From positions 12,301,918-12,365,917 of the forward strand of contig NC_092091.1 in NCBI RefSeq assembly GCF_045679555.1: a stretch of 64,000 nucleotides of DNA. The letters run 5' to 3'. Within the stretch, counting starts at the first letter, position 1, and each line of letters begins with the position of its first letter. The notes beneath the pieces are model-generated. The model made no database searches and had not been told where the DNA came from. It was given only the letters and a program-made list of their open reading frames with translations. Of this stretch, positions 54,251 through 64,000 are shown piece after piece. The DNA is from Salvelinus alpinus. Taxonomy: Eukaryota; Chordata; Actinopteri; Salmoniformes; Salmonidae. Both the position numbers and the translations under genes were made by a program.

Positions 54251-55082
54251 GCTCCTGAGTGGCGCAGCGGTCTAAGGCACTGCATCTCAGTGCAAGAAGT
54301 GTCACTACAGTCCCTGGTTTGAATCCAGGCTGTATATCACGACTTCTACCGAAGGTGGCTCCTCTCCCTGTTTGGGCGGCGGTCGTCGTCGCTGGTCTAC
54401 TAGCTGCCACCGATCCCTTTTCGTTTGGTTTTGTCTGTCTTGTGTTCACCTGTGTCTAGTTTAGTTAATCAGTGGGGTATTTAATCTCGCCCTACCCGCT
54501 AGGTTTTGTCTGTCTTGTGTTCACCTGTGTCTAGTTTAGTTAATCAGTGGGTTATTTAATCTCGCCCTACCCGCTAGGTTTTGTCTGTCTTGTGTTCACC
54601 TGTGTCTAGTTTAGTTAATCAGTGGGGTATTTAATCTCGCCCTACCCGCTAGGTTTTGTGCGGGATTGTTTTGATTTACTGTCGTTGGTTTGGGTTGCGT
54701 TTTTTAACTGTTTAGCAGGTGTTTTGTCACGGGACTGTTTTGCCCACACGTCAGTTTCCATAGAGGAGTGTTTCCTCCGTTTTTTTTACTGACTGCGTTC
54801 CTGTGTTCTTGTGGCTACGTTTGTGGTCCTGTACCTGTTGTGTTGGTGGACAGTAATAAACGCCCTTCTTTGGATATTCTTGCTCTCCTGCGCCTGACTC
54901 CACACCCACCTCTCCTAGGGAGATTCTGACACTGTATCACATCCGGCCGTGATTGGGAGTCCCATAGGGCGGCGCACAATTGGCCTAGCGTCGTCCGGGT
55001 TTGGCCGGGGTAGGCCATCATTGTAAATAAGAATTAGTTCTTAATTGACATGCCTAGTTAAAAAAAAGTTAAATAAAATAAA
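54251..55082 (+). mobile_element. tRNA-derived SINE inside the LINE, itself interrupted
   Basis: Head gctcctgagtggcgcagcgg and B-box region ggtttgaatccaggc lie before 54335. The body (gtgattgggagtcccatagg) and tail (catgcctagttaa) lie after 54936. The two parts join precisely once the LTR at 54335-54931 and one copy of ctgta are removed. Confidence 0.9.
54335..54931 (+). mobile_element. Solo LTR inside the SINE, with 5-bp target duplication
   Basis: 597 bp, flanked by ctgta (54330-54334 and 54932-54936). Starts tatcacgacttct (probably an altered TGTCACGACTT) and ends gattctgaca. Polyadenylation signal aataaa near 54855. Its upstream part holds a 75-bp direct repeat in three copies (about 54430-54653) that includes tatttaat. 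A different family from the LTRs at 22-32 kb. Confidence 0.85.
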
Positions 55083-56640
55083 AATATAGCGTTTCTTAAT
55101 AATGTGTTCAGTTATCACCTGTAACAATGTAGTAAAGAAAATACACTGTGGTGATCAGATAAACCAACATCAATAGAATGTCCCTTGGTAATAAATCAGG
55201 TCCAGAGTATGGCTGCACTTATGGGTGGGCCTAGTAACGTTGGCTAAAGTCCATAGAGCTCAAACTATTCATGAATTCAAATGGCCTTGGAGTCAGTCTC
55301 TTTGTCAACATGAATATTAAAATCCCAACACAATGATTTTTATCATAGTTCTGAAAGATAATAGTTCAGAGAAATCAGTAAAGAAAGTGGGGCAGTGCTA
55401 TACACCTATACAGGTCAGCACTGGTGGCTGACATTTAAACAGTATAGCATGATGCGCAAAAGATCCAAAGTCACCAAATGAAATGTCCTTACAGCTGAGA
55501 GCATTACTAAAAATAGTGGCTGCCCCCCTACCCTTTTCTGATAGAGTATGGAACGCTGTAGGGTTGGGTGGGGGGGGCTTTAATAAGAGCGGCACTACAG
55601 TCTGAACACATCCATGTTTCAGAGAGAAACATGCAATCAACTTTGCGCTCAGTCGTGAGGTCATTCACGAGAAAGAGCAATCACTAGTAAAACCTAACAT
55701 TTAAAAGTGCCATATTCAATGAGTTTGAGCACACTGGGATCTGCCTAGAGGTAACCAATGGAATAACAACCAAATTATTATCGTTACAACCACGTTTTCT
55801 GACAGTCTCCAATCAGAATGGTAGGATGACAGTTTGTATAAACTCACTAGAAGGCAGAGTATAAGGTTACTCACAATAACCATAGTGCCAGTTCTACAGG
55901 AGTTGATATGGTTTCCAAGTCCAGACGCTGTCTGTCAGTCTCTTAAACAGTTTGCCATGTTGCTGGAACTAATCCTGGAACCCCTGCGTTGAGGGTGAAT
56001 CCCATCTCTTTAAAAAAGTGCTGTTTGCTCCCACAGCAAATCAAAGTGGTCACAAAACATTCTTCAGGTATTTCATTCAGGGCAAAGGGTCGGCTGGAAC
56101 ATTCCGAACCCCTTCGGTAGCATGGGAGGGGCCAGAGATAATTCTATTTCCTGTGCTAGCGAGAGTCTTTAAAAAAATGTTGTAGTCCTCCCTCAGATCT
56201 CCTAAAACGAAGGTCGTTAAAACCTACGTGAGTGACGATGGTGTCAATATTGGAGTAGTTGGCCAGAACCGTGTGCAGGAGAGAGGTGACGTCATGGAAA
56301 TGGGCTCCTGGGTGACAGTGGACCTTGGTCGGTCCACAAACCATAGGCAGGCCAAAGTCTCTCACCATTGAGCTGCCCACAATGATGATGGTAGTGGTGG
56401 AATCCGATGGGGAAATGACCTGCTGAAGTGTGGTGGCTGTGGAGGATGGTGCCACTGGGCGGCCGCCAGCTGTTGGTATACACCCAGGATCTGTGTTGAC
56501 TCCCGGGGCTGGTAGGGCCGTCTCAAGCTGGGCAAACCGGTTCGATAGCTGGACCACGGTAAATGCTGTGCATGTCGGTTGAAGCATAAAATGCTTTTTG
56601 AAAAGTATGGAACAGTGCACTGCTCTATAAACACAACTTG

Positions 56641-57082
56641 CACTGAATCCTGGCCACCCTCTGCCTTCAGTGCAGACGCAGAGCAGGTAGTCAACATGCA
56701 TGTTAAATGTATGCAAATGGCCGGAGGTTAGAGAGAAGGTCTCATGTACACAGCATTTCCTCTTGGCACCGTGCCCTAGTGGGGTTATTAGCCACTGTAC
56801 TGAAAACGTTGACGCATCATTCGGTTGTTGCTCTGCTTGTCCAAGTCATCTGACATCCTTGAAACGTGATGCAATTAATCTTATAACTGAGTTGCAGCAC
56901 AGATGGCAATTGAGGCAAACCAGGTGACGCTAGGCTCACACAGATTCGGCCGCCACCACCGTTTCAGAGTGAGGGCCTGCTAGGCAGAACAGAGATAGCA
57001 AGCAAAACTCCATTGATATCTGCCGATATGGCAGCTCAAATTAAATTAAACTAATACAATTCAGAACAAAAGTTTTGGGACA
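56641..57082. other. Intergenic, nothing recognised
   Basis: Could contain the 5' UTR of the LINE. No gene supported. Confidence 0.45.
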
Positions 57083-57084
57083 TA

Positions 57085-58690
57085 CAGTGGGGAGAACAAG
57101 TATTTGATACACCGCCGATTTTGCAGGTTTTCCTACTTACAAAGCATGTAGAGGTCTGTCATTTGTATCATAGGTACACTTCAACTGTGAGAGACAGAAT
57201 CTAAAACAAAAATCCAGAAAATCACATTGTATAATTTTTAAGTATTTATTTGCATTTTATTGCATGACATAAGTATTTGATACATCAGAAAAGCAGAACT
57301 TAATATTTGGTACAGAAACCTTTGTTTGCAAGTACAGAGTTCATACGTTTCCTGTAGTTCTTGACCAGGTTTGCACACACTGCAGCAGGGATTTTGGCCC
57401 ACTCCTCCATACAGACCTTCTCCAGATCCTTCAGGTTTCGGGGCTGTCGCTGGGCAATACGGACTTTCAGCTCCCTCCAAAGATTTTCTATTGGGTTCAG
57501 GTCTGGAGACTGTCTAGGCCACTCCAGGACCTTGAAATCCTTCTTACGGAGCCACTCCTTAGTTGCCCTGGCTGTGTGTTTCGGGTCGTTGTCATGCTGG
57601 AAGACCCAGCCACGACCCATCTTCAATGCTCTTACTGAGGGAAGGAGGTTGTTGGCCAAGATCTCGCGATACATGGCCAAATCCATCCCTCCCTCAATAC
57701 AGTGCAGTCGTCCTGTCCCCTTTGCAGAAAAGCATCCCCAAAGAATGATGTTTCCACCTCCATGCTTCACGGTTGGGATGGTGTTCTTGGGGTTGTACTC
57801 ATCCTTCTTCTTCCTCCAAACACGGCGAGTGGAGTTTAGACCAAAAAGCTCTATTTTTGTCTCATCAGACCACATGACCTTCTCCCATTCCTCCTCTGGA
57901 TCATCCAGATGGTCATTGGCAAACTTCAGACGGGCCTGGACATGCACTGGCTTGAGCAGGGGGACCTTGCATGCACTGCAGGATTTTAATCCATGACGGC
58001 GTGGTGTGTTACTAATGGTTTTCTTTGAGATTGTGGTCCCAGCTCTCTTCAGGTCATTGACCAGGTCCTGCCGTGTAGTTCTGGGCTGATCCCTCACCTT
58101 CTTCATGATCATTGATGCCCCACGAGGTGAGATCTTGCATGGAGCCCCAGACCGAGGGTGATTGACCGTCATCTTGAACGTCTTCCATTTTCTAATAATT
58201 GCGCCAACAGTTGTTGCCTTCTCACCAAGCTGTTTTTCTATTGTCCTGTAGCCCATCCCAGCCTTGTGCAGGTCTACAATTTTATCCCTGATGTCCTTAC
58301 ACAGCTCTCTGGTCTTGGCCATTGTGGAGAGGTTGGAGTCTGTTTGATTGAGTGTGTGGACAGGTGTCTTTTATACAGGTAACGAGTTCAAACAGGTGGA
58401 GTTAATACAGGTAATGAGTGGAGAACAGGAGGGCTTCTCAAAGAAAAACTAACAGGTCTGTGAGAGCCGGAATTCTTACTGGTTGGTAGGTGATCAAATA
58501 CTTATGTCATGCAATAAAATGCAAATGAATTACTTAAAAATCATACACTGTGATTTTCTGGATTTTTGTTTTAGATTCCATCTCTCACAGTTGAAGTGTA
58601 CCTATGATAAAAAGTACAGACCTCTACATGCTTTGTAAGTAGGAAAACCTGCAAAATTGACAGTGTATCAAATACTTGTTCTCCCCACTG
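57085..58690 (-). mobile_element. Tc1-like transposon, copy 2 (1606 bp), coding-intact
   Basis: Ends cagtggggagaacaagtatt and inverted partner, flanked by TA (57083-57084, 58691-58692). Same length as copy 1 in rergl, opposite orientation. Carries an uninterrupted transposase gene. Confidence 0.95.
57300..58322 (-). CDS. Tc1-family transposase, intact, 340 aa
   Basis: Cut-and-paste transposase acting on the element's own inverted repeats. Residues 1-110 form the paired-like DNA-binding part ([20 protein letters not shown], then GAIIRKWK). The catalytic triad fits DD34E: D153 (WSDETKIE), D244 (QHDNDPKH), E279 ([10 protein letters not shown]), with exactly 34 residues between the last two. 340 residues is the usual Tc1 length. 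Unbroken frame from the ATG to the stop. Single-residue inactivating changes cannot be judged without a family alignment, so activity is only a possibility. Confidence 0.93.
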   Translation of the reverse strand: MAKTRELCKDIRDKIVDLHKAGMGYRTIEKQLGEKATTVGAIIRKWKTFKMTVNHPRSGAPCKISPRGASMIMKKVRDQPRTTRQDLVNDLKRAGTTISKKTISNTPRRHGLKSCSACKVPLLKPVHVQARLKFANDHLDDPEEEWEKVMWSDETKIELFGLNSTRRVWRKKKDEYNPKNTIPTVKHGGGNIILWGCFSAKGTGRLHCIEGGMDLAMYREILANNLLPSVRALKMGRGWVFQHDNDPKHTARATKEWLRKKDFKVLEWPRQSPDLNPIENLWRELKVRIAQRQPRNLKDLEKVCMEEWAKIPAAVCANLVKNYRKRMNSVLANKGFCTKY

Positions 58691-58699
58691 TATATCCAT

Positions 58700-60390
58700 C
58701 CTGCCTTTCTGAAGTCTTCGAAAGCCAAGTTAACAAACAGATCACTGACCATTTCGAATCCCACTGTACCTTCTCCGCTGTGTAATCCGGTTTCCGAGCT
58801 GGTCACGGGTGCACCTCAGCCACCCTCAAGGTACTAAACGACATCATAACCACCATCAATAAAAGACAGTACTGTGCAGCCGTCTTTATCGACCTGGCCA
58901 AGGCTTTCGACTCTGTCAATCACCGTATTCTTATCGGCAGACTCAACAAACAGCATTGGTTTCTCAAATGACTGCCTTGCCTGGTTCACCAACTACTTCT
59001 CAGATAGAATTCAGTGTGTCAAATCGGAGGGCCTGTTGTCCGGACCTCTGGCAGTCTATGGGGGTACCACAGGGTTCAATTCTCGGGTCGACTCTTTCTC
59101 TGTATATATCAACAATATCGCTCTTGCTGCAGGGGATTCCCTTATCCACCTCTACGCAGACGACACCATTCTCTATACATCTGGCCCTTCTTTGGACACT
59201 GTGTTAACTAACCTCCAAACGAGCTTCAATGCCATACAACTCTCCTTCCGTGGCCTCCAACTGCTCTTAAACGCTAGTAAAACTAAATGCATGCTTTTCA
59301 ACCGATCGCTGCCTGCACCCGCCGACCCGACTAGCATCACTACTTTGGACGGTTCTGACTTAGAATATGTGGACAACTACAAATACCTAGGTGTCTGGCT
59401 AGACTGTAAACTCTCCTTCCAGACTCATATTAAACATCTCCAATCCAAAATGAAATCTAGAATCGGCTTCCTATTTCACAACAAAGCCTCCTTCACTCAC
59501 GCTGCCAAACATACCCTCGTAAAACTGACTATCCTACCGATCCTTGACTTTGGCGATGTCATTTACAAAATAGCCTCCAACACTCTACTTAACAAATTGG
59601 ATGCAGTCTATCACAGTGCCATCCGTTTTGTCACTAAAGCCCCATATACCACCCACCACTGCAACCTGTATGCTCTCGTCGGCTGGCCTTCGCTACATAT
59701 TTGTCGCCTGACCCACTGGCTCCAGGTCATCTATAAGTCTTTGCTAGGTAAAGCTCCGCCTTATCTCAGCTCACTGGTCACCATAACAACACCCACCCGT
59801 AGCACGCGCTCCAGCAGGTATATCTCACTGGTCATGCCCAAAGCCAACACCTCATTTGGCCGCCTTTCCTTCCAGCTCTCTGCTGCCAATGACTTGAACG
59901 AATTGCAAAAATCGCTGAAGTTGGAGACTTATATCTCCCTCACTAACTTTAAGCAACAGCTATCTGAGCAGCTTACCGATCGCTGCAGCTGTACACAGCC
60001 CATCTGTAAATAGCCCACCCAATCTACCTACCTCATTCCCATATTGTTTTGATTAACTTTTTTGCTATTTTGCACACCAGTATTTCTACTTGCACGTCAT
60101 CATCTGCACATCTATCACTCCAGTGTTCATTTGCTAAATTGCAATTACATCTCTACTATGGCTTATTTATTGCCTTACCTCCTCACGCCATTTGCACACA
60201 CCGTATGTAGACTTTCTCTATTGTGTTATTGACTGTACATTTGTTTATTCCATGTGTAACTCTGTGTTGTTGTTTGTGTCGCACTGCTTTGCTTTATCTT
60301 GGCCAGGTTGCAGTTGTAAATGAGAACTTGTTCTCAACTGGCCTACCCGGTTAAATAAAGGTGAAATAAAAATATAAAATAAAAGATACT
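58700..60390 (+). mobile_element. 5'-truncated LINE with complete 3' tail
   Basis: RT fragment starts near 58700. One stop near 58780 and a frameshift near 58960 and another near 59090 break the early part. The 3' end (60300-60390) reads gttgtaaatgagaacttgtt ... ttaaataaaggtgaaataaa, the tail also found inserted at 13512-13580. 5' truncation with an intact tail is the normal LINE insertion pattern. Confidence 0.85.
58874..60013 (+). pseudogene. LINE reverse transcriptase remnant
   Basis: Frame open for 379 codons. It contains LIHLYADDTILYTS (RT catalytic YADD) and DNYKYLGVWLD, and ends at a Cys-rich TDRCSCTQPICK followed by a stop. The first ~60 codons are in the wrong frame for RT: FIDLAKAFDSVNHRIL is read in another frame around 58885-58930. 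The C-terminal half is well kept. Confidence 0.85.
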
Positions 60391-60682
60391 AAATCGATCA
60401 CAGCCAGTTACTGGGCGTCTGGTAGGAGTGAAAAATATAATTTATTTCCCTGCAGCACTAGCAGCAGGTTTTTATTGTGCTGGGTTTCTTTTTGTTTCAC
60501 ATTGTAAATGTTGTTTTGTATATCTAATTCTAAAATGGTTTATGAACTGGCACCTGATTAACCAGGTTTAATTAAACATTGTGCTTGGTAATTTTGACTA
60601 GCTCAATAAAATCCTGCCTCATAGCTTCAGCTTCAATATATTTTATTTAGTCGATCGACTTTCATACTCAGTCTCTCTTTTC
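60391..60682. other. Intergenic, nothing recognised
   Basis: AT-rich spacer without a supported feature. Confidence 0.5.
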
Positions 60683-62153
60683 CTTCCTTCAATCTCAGTT
60701 CATCCCTCACCATCTCCTTTCCCCCCTCCCACCTCTTCCTCTTTAGCTTCCTTCAATCTCAGTTCATCCCTCACCATCTCCTTTCCCCCCTCCCACCTCT
60801 TCCTCTTTAGCTTCCTTCAATCTCAGTTCATCCCTCACCATCTCCTTTCCCCCCTCCCACCTCTTCCTCTTTAGCTTCCTTCAATCTCAGTTCATCCCTC
60901 ACCATCTCCTTTCCCCCCTCCCACCTCTTCCTCTTTAGCTTCCTTCAATCTCAGTTCATCCCTCACCATCTCCTTTCCCCCCTCCCACCTCTTCCTCTTT
61001 AGCTTCCTTCAATCTCAGTTCATCCCTCACCATCTCCTTTCCCCCCTCCCACCTCTTCCTCTTTAGCTTCCTTCAATCTCAGTTCATCCCTCACCACCTC
61101 CTTTCCCCCCTCCCACCTCTTCCTCTTTAGCTTCCTTCAATCTCAGTTCATCCCTCACCATCTCTTTTCCCCCCTCCCACCTCTTCCTCTTTAGCTTCCT
61201 TCAATCTCAGTTCATCCCTCACCATCTCCTTTCCCCCCTCCCACCTCTTCCTCTTTAGCTTCCTTCAATCTCAGTTCATCCCTCACCATCTCCTTTCACC
61301 CCTCCCACCTCTTCCTCTTTAGCTTCCTTCAATCTCAGTTCATCCCTCACCATCTCCTTTCCCCCCTCCCACCTCTTCCTCTTTAGCTTCCTTCAATCTC
61401 AGTTCATCCCTCACCACCTCCTTTCCCCCCTCCCACCTCTTCCTCTTTAGCTTCCTTCAATCTCAGTTCATCCCTCACCATCTCCTTTCCCCCCTCCCAC
61501 CTCTTCCTCTTTAGCTTCCTTCAATCTCAGTTCATCCCTCACCATCTCCTTTCCCCCCTCCCACCTCTTCCTCTTTAGCTTCCTTCAATCTCAGTTCATC
61601 CCTCACCATCTCCTTTCACCCCTCCCACCTCTTCCTCTTTAGCTTCCTTCAATCTCAGTTCATCCCTCACCATCTCCTTTCCCCCCTCCCACCTCTTCCT
61701 CTTTAGCTTCCTTCAATCTCAGTTCATCCCTCACCATCTCCTTTCCCCCTCCCACCTCTTCCTCTTTAGCTTCCTTCAATCTCAGTTCATCCCTCACCAT
61801 ATCCTTTCCCCCCTCCCACCTCTTCCTCTTTAGCTTCCTTCAATCTCAGTTCATCCCTCACCATCTCCTTTCCCCCCTCCCACCTCTTCCTCTTTAGCTT
61901 CCTTCAATCTCAGTTCATCCCTCACCATCTCCTTTCCGCCCTCCCACCTCTTCCTCTTTAGCTTCCTTCAATCTCAGTTCATCCCTCACCATCTCCTTTC
62001 CCCCCTCCCACCTCTTCCTCTTTAGCTTCCTTCAATCTCAGTTCATCCCTCACCATCTCCTTTCCCCCCTCCCACCTCTTCCTCTTTAGCTTCCTTCAAT
62101 CTCAGTTCATCCCTCACCATCTCCTTTCCCCCCTCCCACCTCTTCCTCTTTAG
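60683..62153. repeat. 64-bp pyrimidine-rich minisatellite, about 23 units
   Basis: Highly uniform 64-bp unit (cttccttcaatctcagttca ... ctcttcctctttag). Only scattered single-base variants (for example caccacctcc near 61095 and 61415, tttcacccc near 61295 and 61615) and one lost C near 61747. The + strand is about 80 percent pyrimidine. Each unit ends in a polypyrimidine tract followed by TAG, a splice-acceptor-like signal. Confidence 0.96.
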
Positions 62154-63269
62154 CTTCTTCCCCTCCCCTTTACCTCTGTCTGTTCTCCCAGCTGAGAAGA
62201 GGAGCTGGATGGTGACAGAGGGACTGTGAACCGTCACTGATCTCATTTGGCTCCAGTGTCGAAGGGAATTGACTTGGGGAGAGAGGAAGAGCAGCCAACC
62301 CACAGGAACTGCTAGGATGTTGTAAGGGAGCCAATCAGAAAGGCCATCGATTAGCCCACTCTCATGTCACAGTCGCTGACCACATCTCATCCCCAATTTC
62401 AAACTCTGTTCAGTTGAATAGGCAGGAGATTGGATCCCTCCCTATCGCTTAACCTCCCTTAGAACTGGAACATTTGTGGATGTAGTTAGTTTTTCCCCAC
62501 AGAAAACTAATGGGAGGTAGGCTACCTCCTCTGAGATAAAACCCCTGCAGTCCCCAAGTGTACAGTCGACAGATGAGCTTCAGGACCACTTCCACATTAG
62601 TTAGGGAAAATATAGCCTAATTAATCAGAGGGATAGTGAGTGTGCAACATAGGATGACACATATGGGCTGAAAGGAATTGTTATTGAAGTAACAAAAATA
62701 ATTTCCCCAATGCGGATAGATACCATTTTATACCCTAGGCCTACATATGCAATGCAAGAACGCTATACGCAAAACGGCGATCCTGCATTCTTGCGTTGAG
62801 TTATGAATTGCGGGGCTGCACATGTCTGCGTAGTTTTGCTACGCAACAGTATTTTGTGTAGCTTCTTATAGTTCTTCCATGCGTACATATGGTATAAACT
62901 AGGGTGTCCACTTTGATAACAGTCAGTATCCAACAGATATTTTTTTATGAAGGGAACCCATCTGACTGTGTGTGGTCCTGCCATTGACAGCACTGAAGGA
63001 GCAGATGGCAAAAAGAAAAAAGGTCCTTGAGCTGACAGTTAATGATGGCACTAACCACAGCCACCCACACACCTCTTATGTAAGGGGCGACCCATTAGTA
63101 CAATTAGACTAATGGTCCTGCACAGTGGCTCTATGAATAGACAAACCGTAACCAACACTATACAGAACATTAGTATTGATATATCAAAATAAGGATTTTG
63201 TGCTTTCTTCTAATTTGACAACTCATATCAACGTATCAGACCTGTTGGAGGGGGGTGAGGGGAGTTGCT
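62154..63269. other. Intergenic, nothing recognised
   Basis: Single-copy-looking sequence without an exon, RNA gene or named repeat. Confidence 0.45.
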
Positions 63270-63990
63270 GTGGGATTATTTAAGAAACTCTTTGAATAGG
63301 TGGGGGGTCAGTTGCTCTTGCTGCTTCGTACGCAAGTACCATTGTCTTGTAGTGGATGCCAGTGGAGCGTGCGGAGGAGTGGGGTGACTTGGGAAGGTTG
63401 AACACCAGGTAGGATAAGTTGCAGGGGTTTGATGGCACAAGCGGGCAGCCCAGCCAACATTGAGTTGCAATAGTCCAGATGGGCGATGACGAGTGCCTGG
63501 ATTAGGACCTGCGCCGCTTCCTGTGTGAGGTAGGTTCATACTCTATGGATGTTGTAGAGCATCAACCGGCAGGAGAGAGTCACTGCTGATGTTTGCAGGG
63601 AATGACAGGGTGTTGTCCAGGTAACGCCAAGGTTCTTTGATCTCTGGGAGGGGGACACCATGGAGTTGTCAACCGTGATGAAGAGGTCTTGGAGCAGGCA
63701 GGCCTTCCCCGGGAGGAAGTAAAGCTCAGTTTTGTTGAGGTTGAGCTCAGGTGGTGGTCAGAGCTCAAGTATTATGGAAAGAAAAGGAGGGACACAGATG
63801 AAATGGACACGTGAGTGAGGGAGAAAGAGAAAGTCTCCACTTAGGAGAAATTAGTAGCCCTGTGGCACCAGCATGACAACCAGATGCTCTCGGACTATGA
63901 GAGAACACGTAGTCAGATGGAGAGAGAGCAGCTGGAGTAGCAGTGTTCTCTGGGGTGATCCATGTCTCCATCAGGGTAAAAAAAAAAGTA
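63270..63990 (-). mobile_element. LINE relic (L2/CR1-like), at window edge
   Basis: On the minus strand an endonuclease piece (63765-63971, ETWITPENTATPAAL) is followed after a deletion by RT C-terminal pieces (about 63580-63770 and 63276-63540, including VFNLPKSPH-like and IHYKTMVLAYEAAR segments in alternating frames). Heavily decayed. Confidence 0.65.
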
Positions 63991-64000
63991 CAGGGACTGA

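Larger units (their letters stand above)
52436..56640 (-). mobile_element. Near full-length L2/CR1-like LINE, minus strand, interrupted
   Basis: From 5' to 3' on the minus strand: ORF1 part with an SGNH/GDSL-esterase-like segment (56156-56500, IIIVGSSMVRDFGLP and THVGFNDLRFRRSE), endonuclease region (about 55080-55650), RT (about 54250 down to 53300, with NADDTQL) and the RT C-terminus (52613-53098, FITSRLDYCNGLMSGLP). Frames are broken throughout. A SINE at 54251-55082 splits it. Esterase-type ORF1 is known in CR1/L2 LINEs of fish. The 5' limit is uncertain. Confidence 0.75.

Noticed and set aside
57361-57996. 211-codon plus frame opposite the Tc1 transposase
   Set aside because: Antisense shadow of the transposase gene; the equivalent shadow occurs in the twin copy.

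Overview
The window looks like salmonid fish nuclear DNA. The evidence is two vertebrate intron-containing genes separated by, and filled with, mobile DNA typical of salmonids: HpaI-type and other tRNA-derived SINEs, several Tc1-like transposons with TA target duplications, L2/CR1-like LINEs, hAT-like MITEs, and LTR elements whose ends read TGTCACG...CA. No bacterial, phage or CRISPR feature is seen. I place it by recall of repeat and protein families; no search was run.

Layout. 1-3200: SINEs and MITEs with an apparently perfect 0.9-kb inverted repeat, one arm of which splits a SINE. 5.0-19.1 kb (+): 3' two-thirds of trim66 (TIF1-type PHD finger plus bromodomain), at least nine coding exons. 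Its introns carry a Tc1 relic, a SINE with an amplified head, and two tail-to-tail LINE copies. 19.1-36.6 kb: gene-free, with a 3.7-kb non-autonomous LTR element (5-bp target duplication, a 980-codon repeat-rich reading frame), a solo LTR, a zinc-knuckle relic, an unnamed long-TIR element, a second truncated copy of the LTR family and a 53-bp minisatellite. 36.6-46.4 kb (+): rergl, five coding exons encoding 205 residues, with a Tc1 element in intron 1 and another in intron 2. 46.4-64.0 kb: gene-free repeat mosaic of LINE copies, a decayed Tc1, a solo LTR inside a SINE inside an L2/CR1-like LINE, a Tc1 with an intact 340-residue transposase, a 64-bp minisatellite of about 23 units, and a LINE relic at the edge.

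TRIM66 is a chromatin reader and repressor; RERGL is a small Ras-like protein. Nothing here suggests they act in one pathway; they are simply neighbours on the same strand. The most notable signals are in the mobile DNA: (i) an LTR hairpin kept by compensatory and wobble changes in four LTRs; (ii) an LTR-element reading frame that starts inside the LTR and keeps the same encoded segment in two diverged copies, although no pol and no ordinary TGG primer site are visible; (iii) the inverted repeat that interrupts a SINE; (iv) a SINE head amplified into an eight-fold A-box array.
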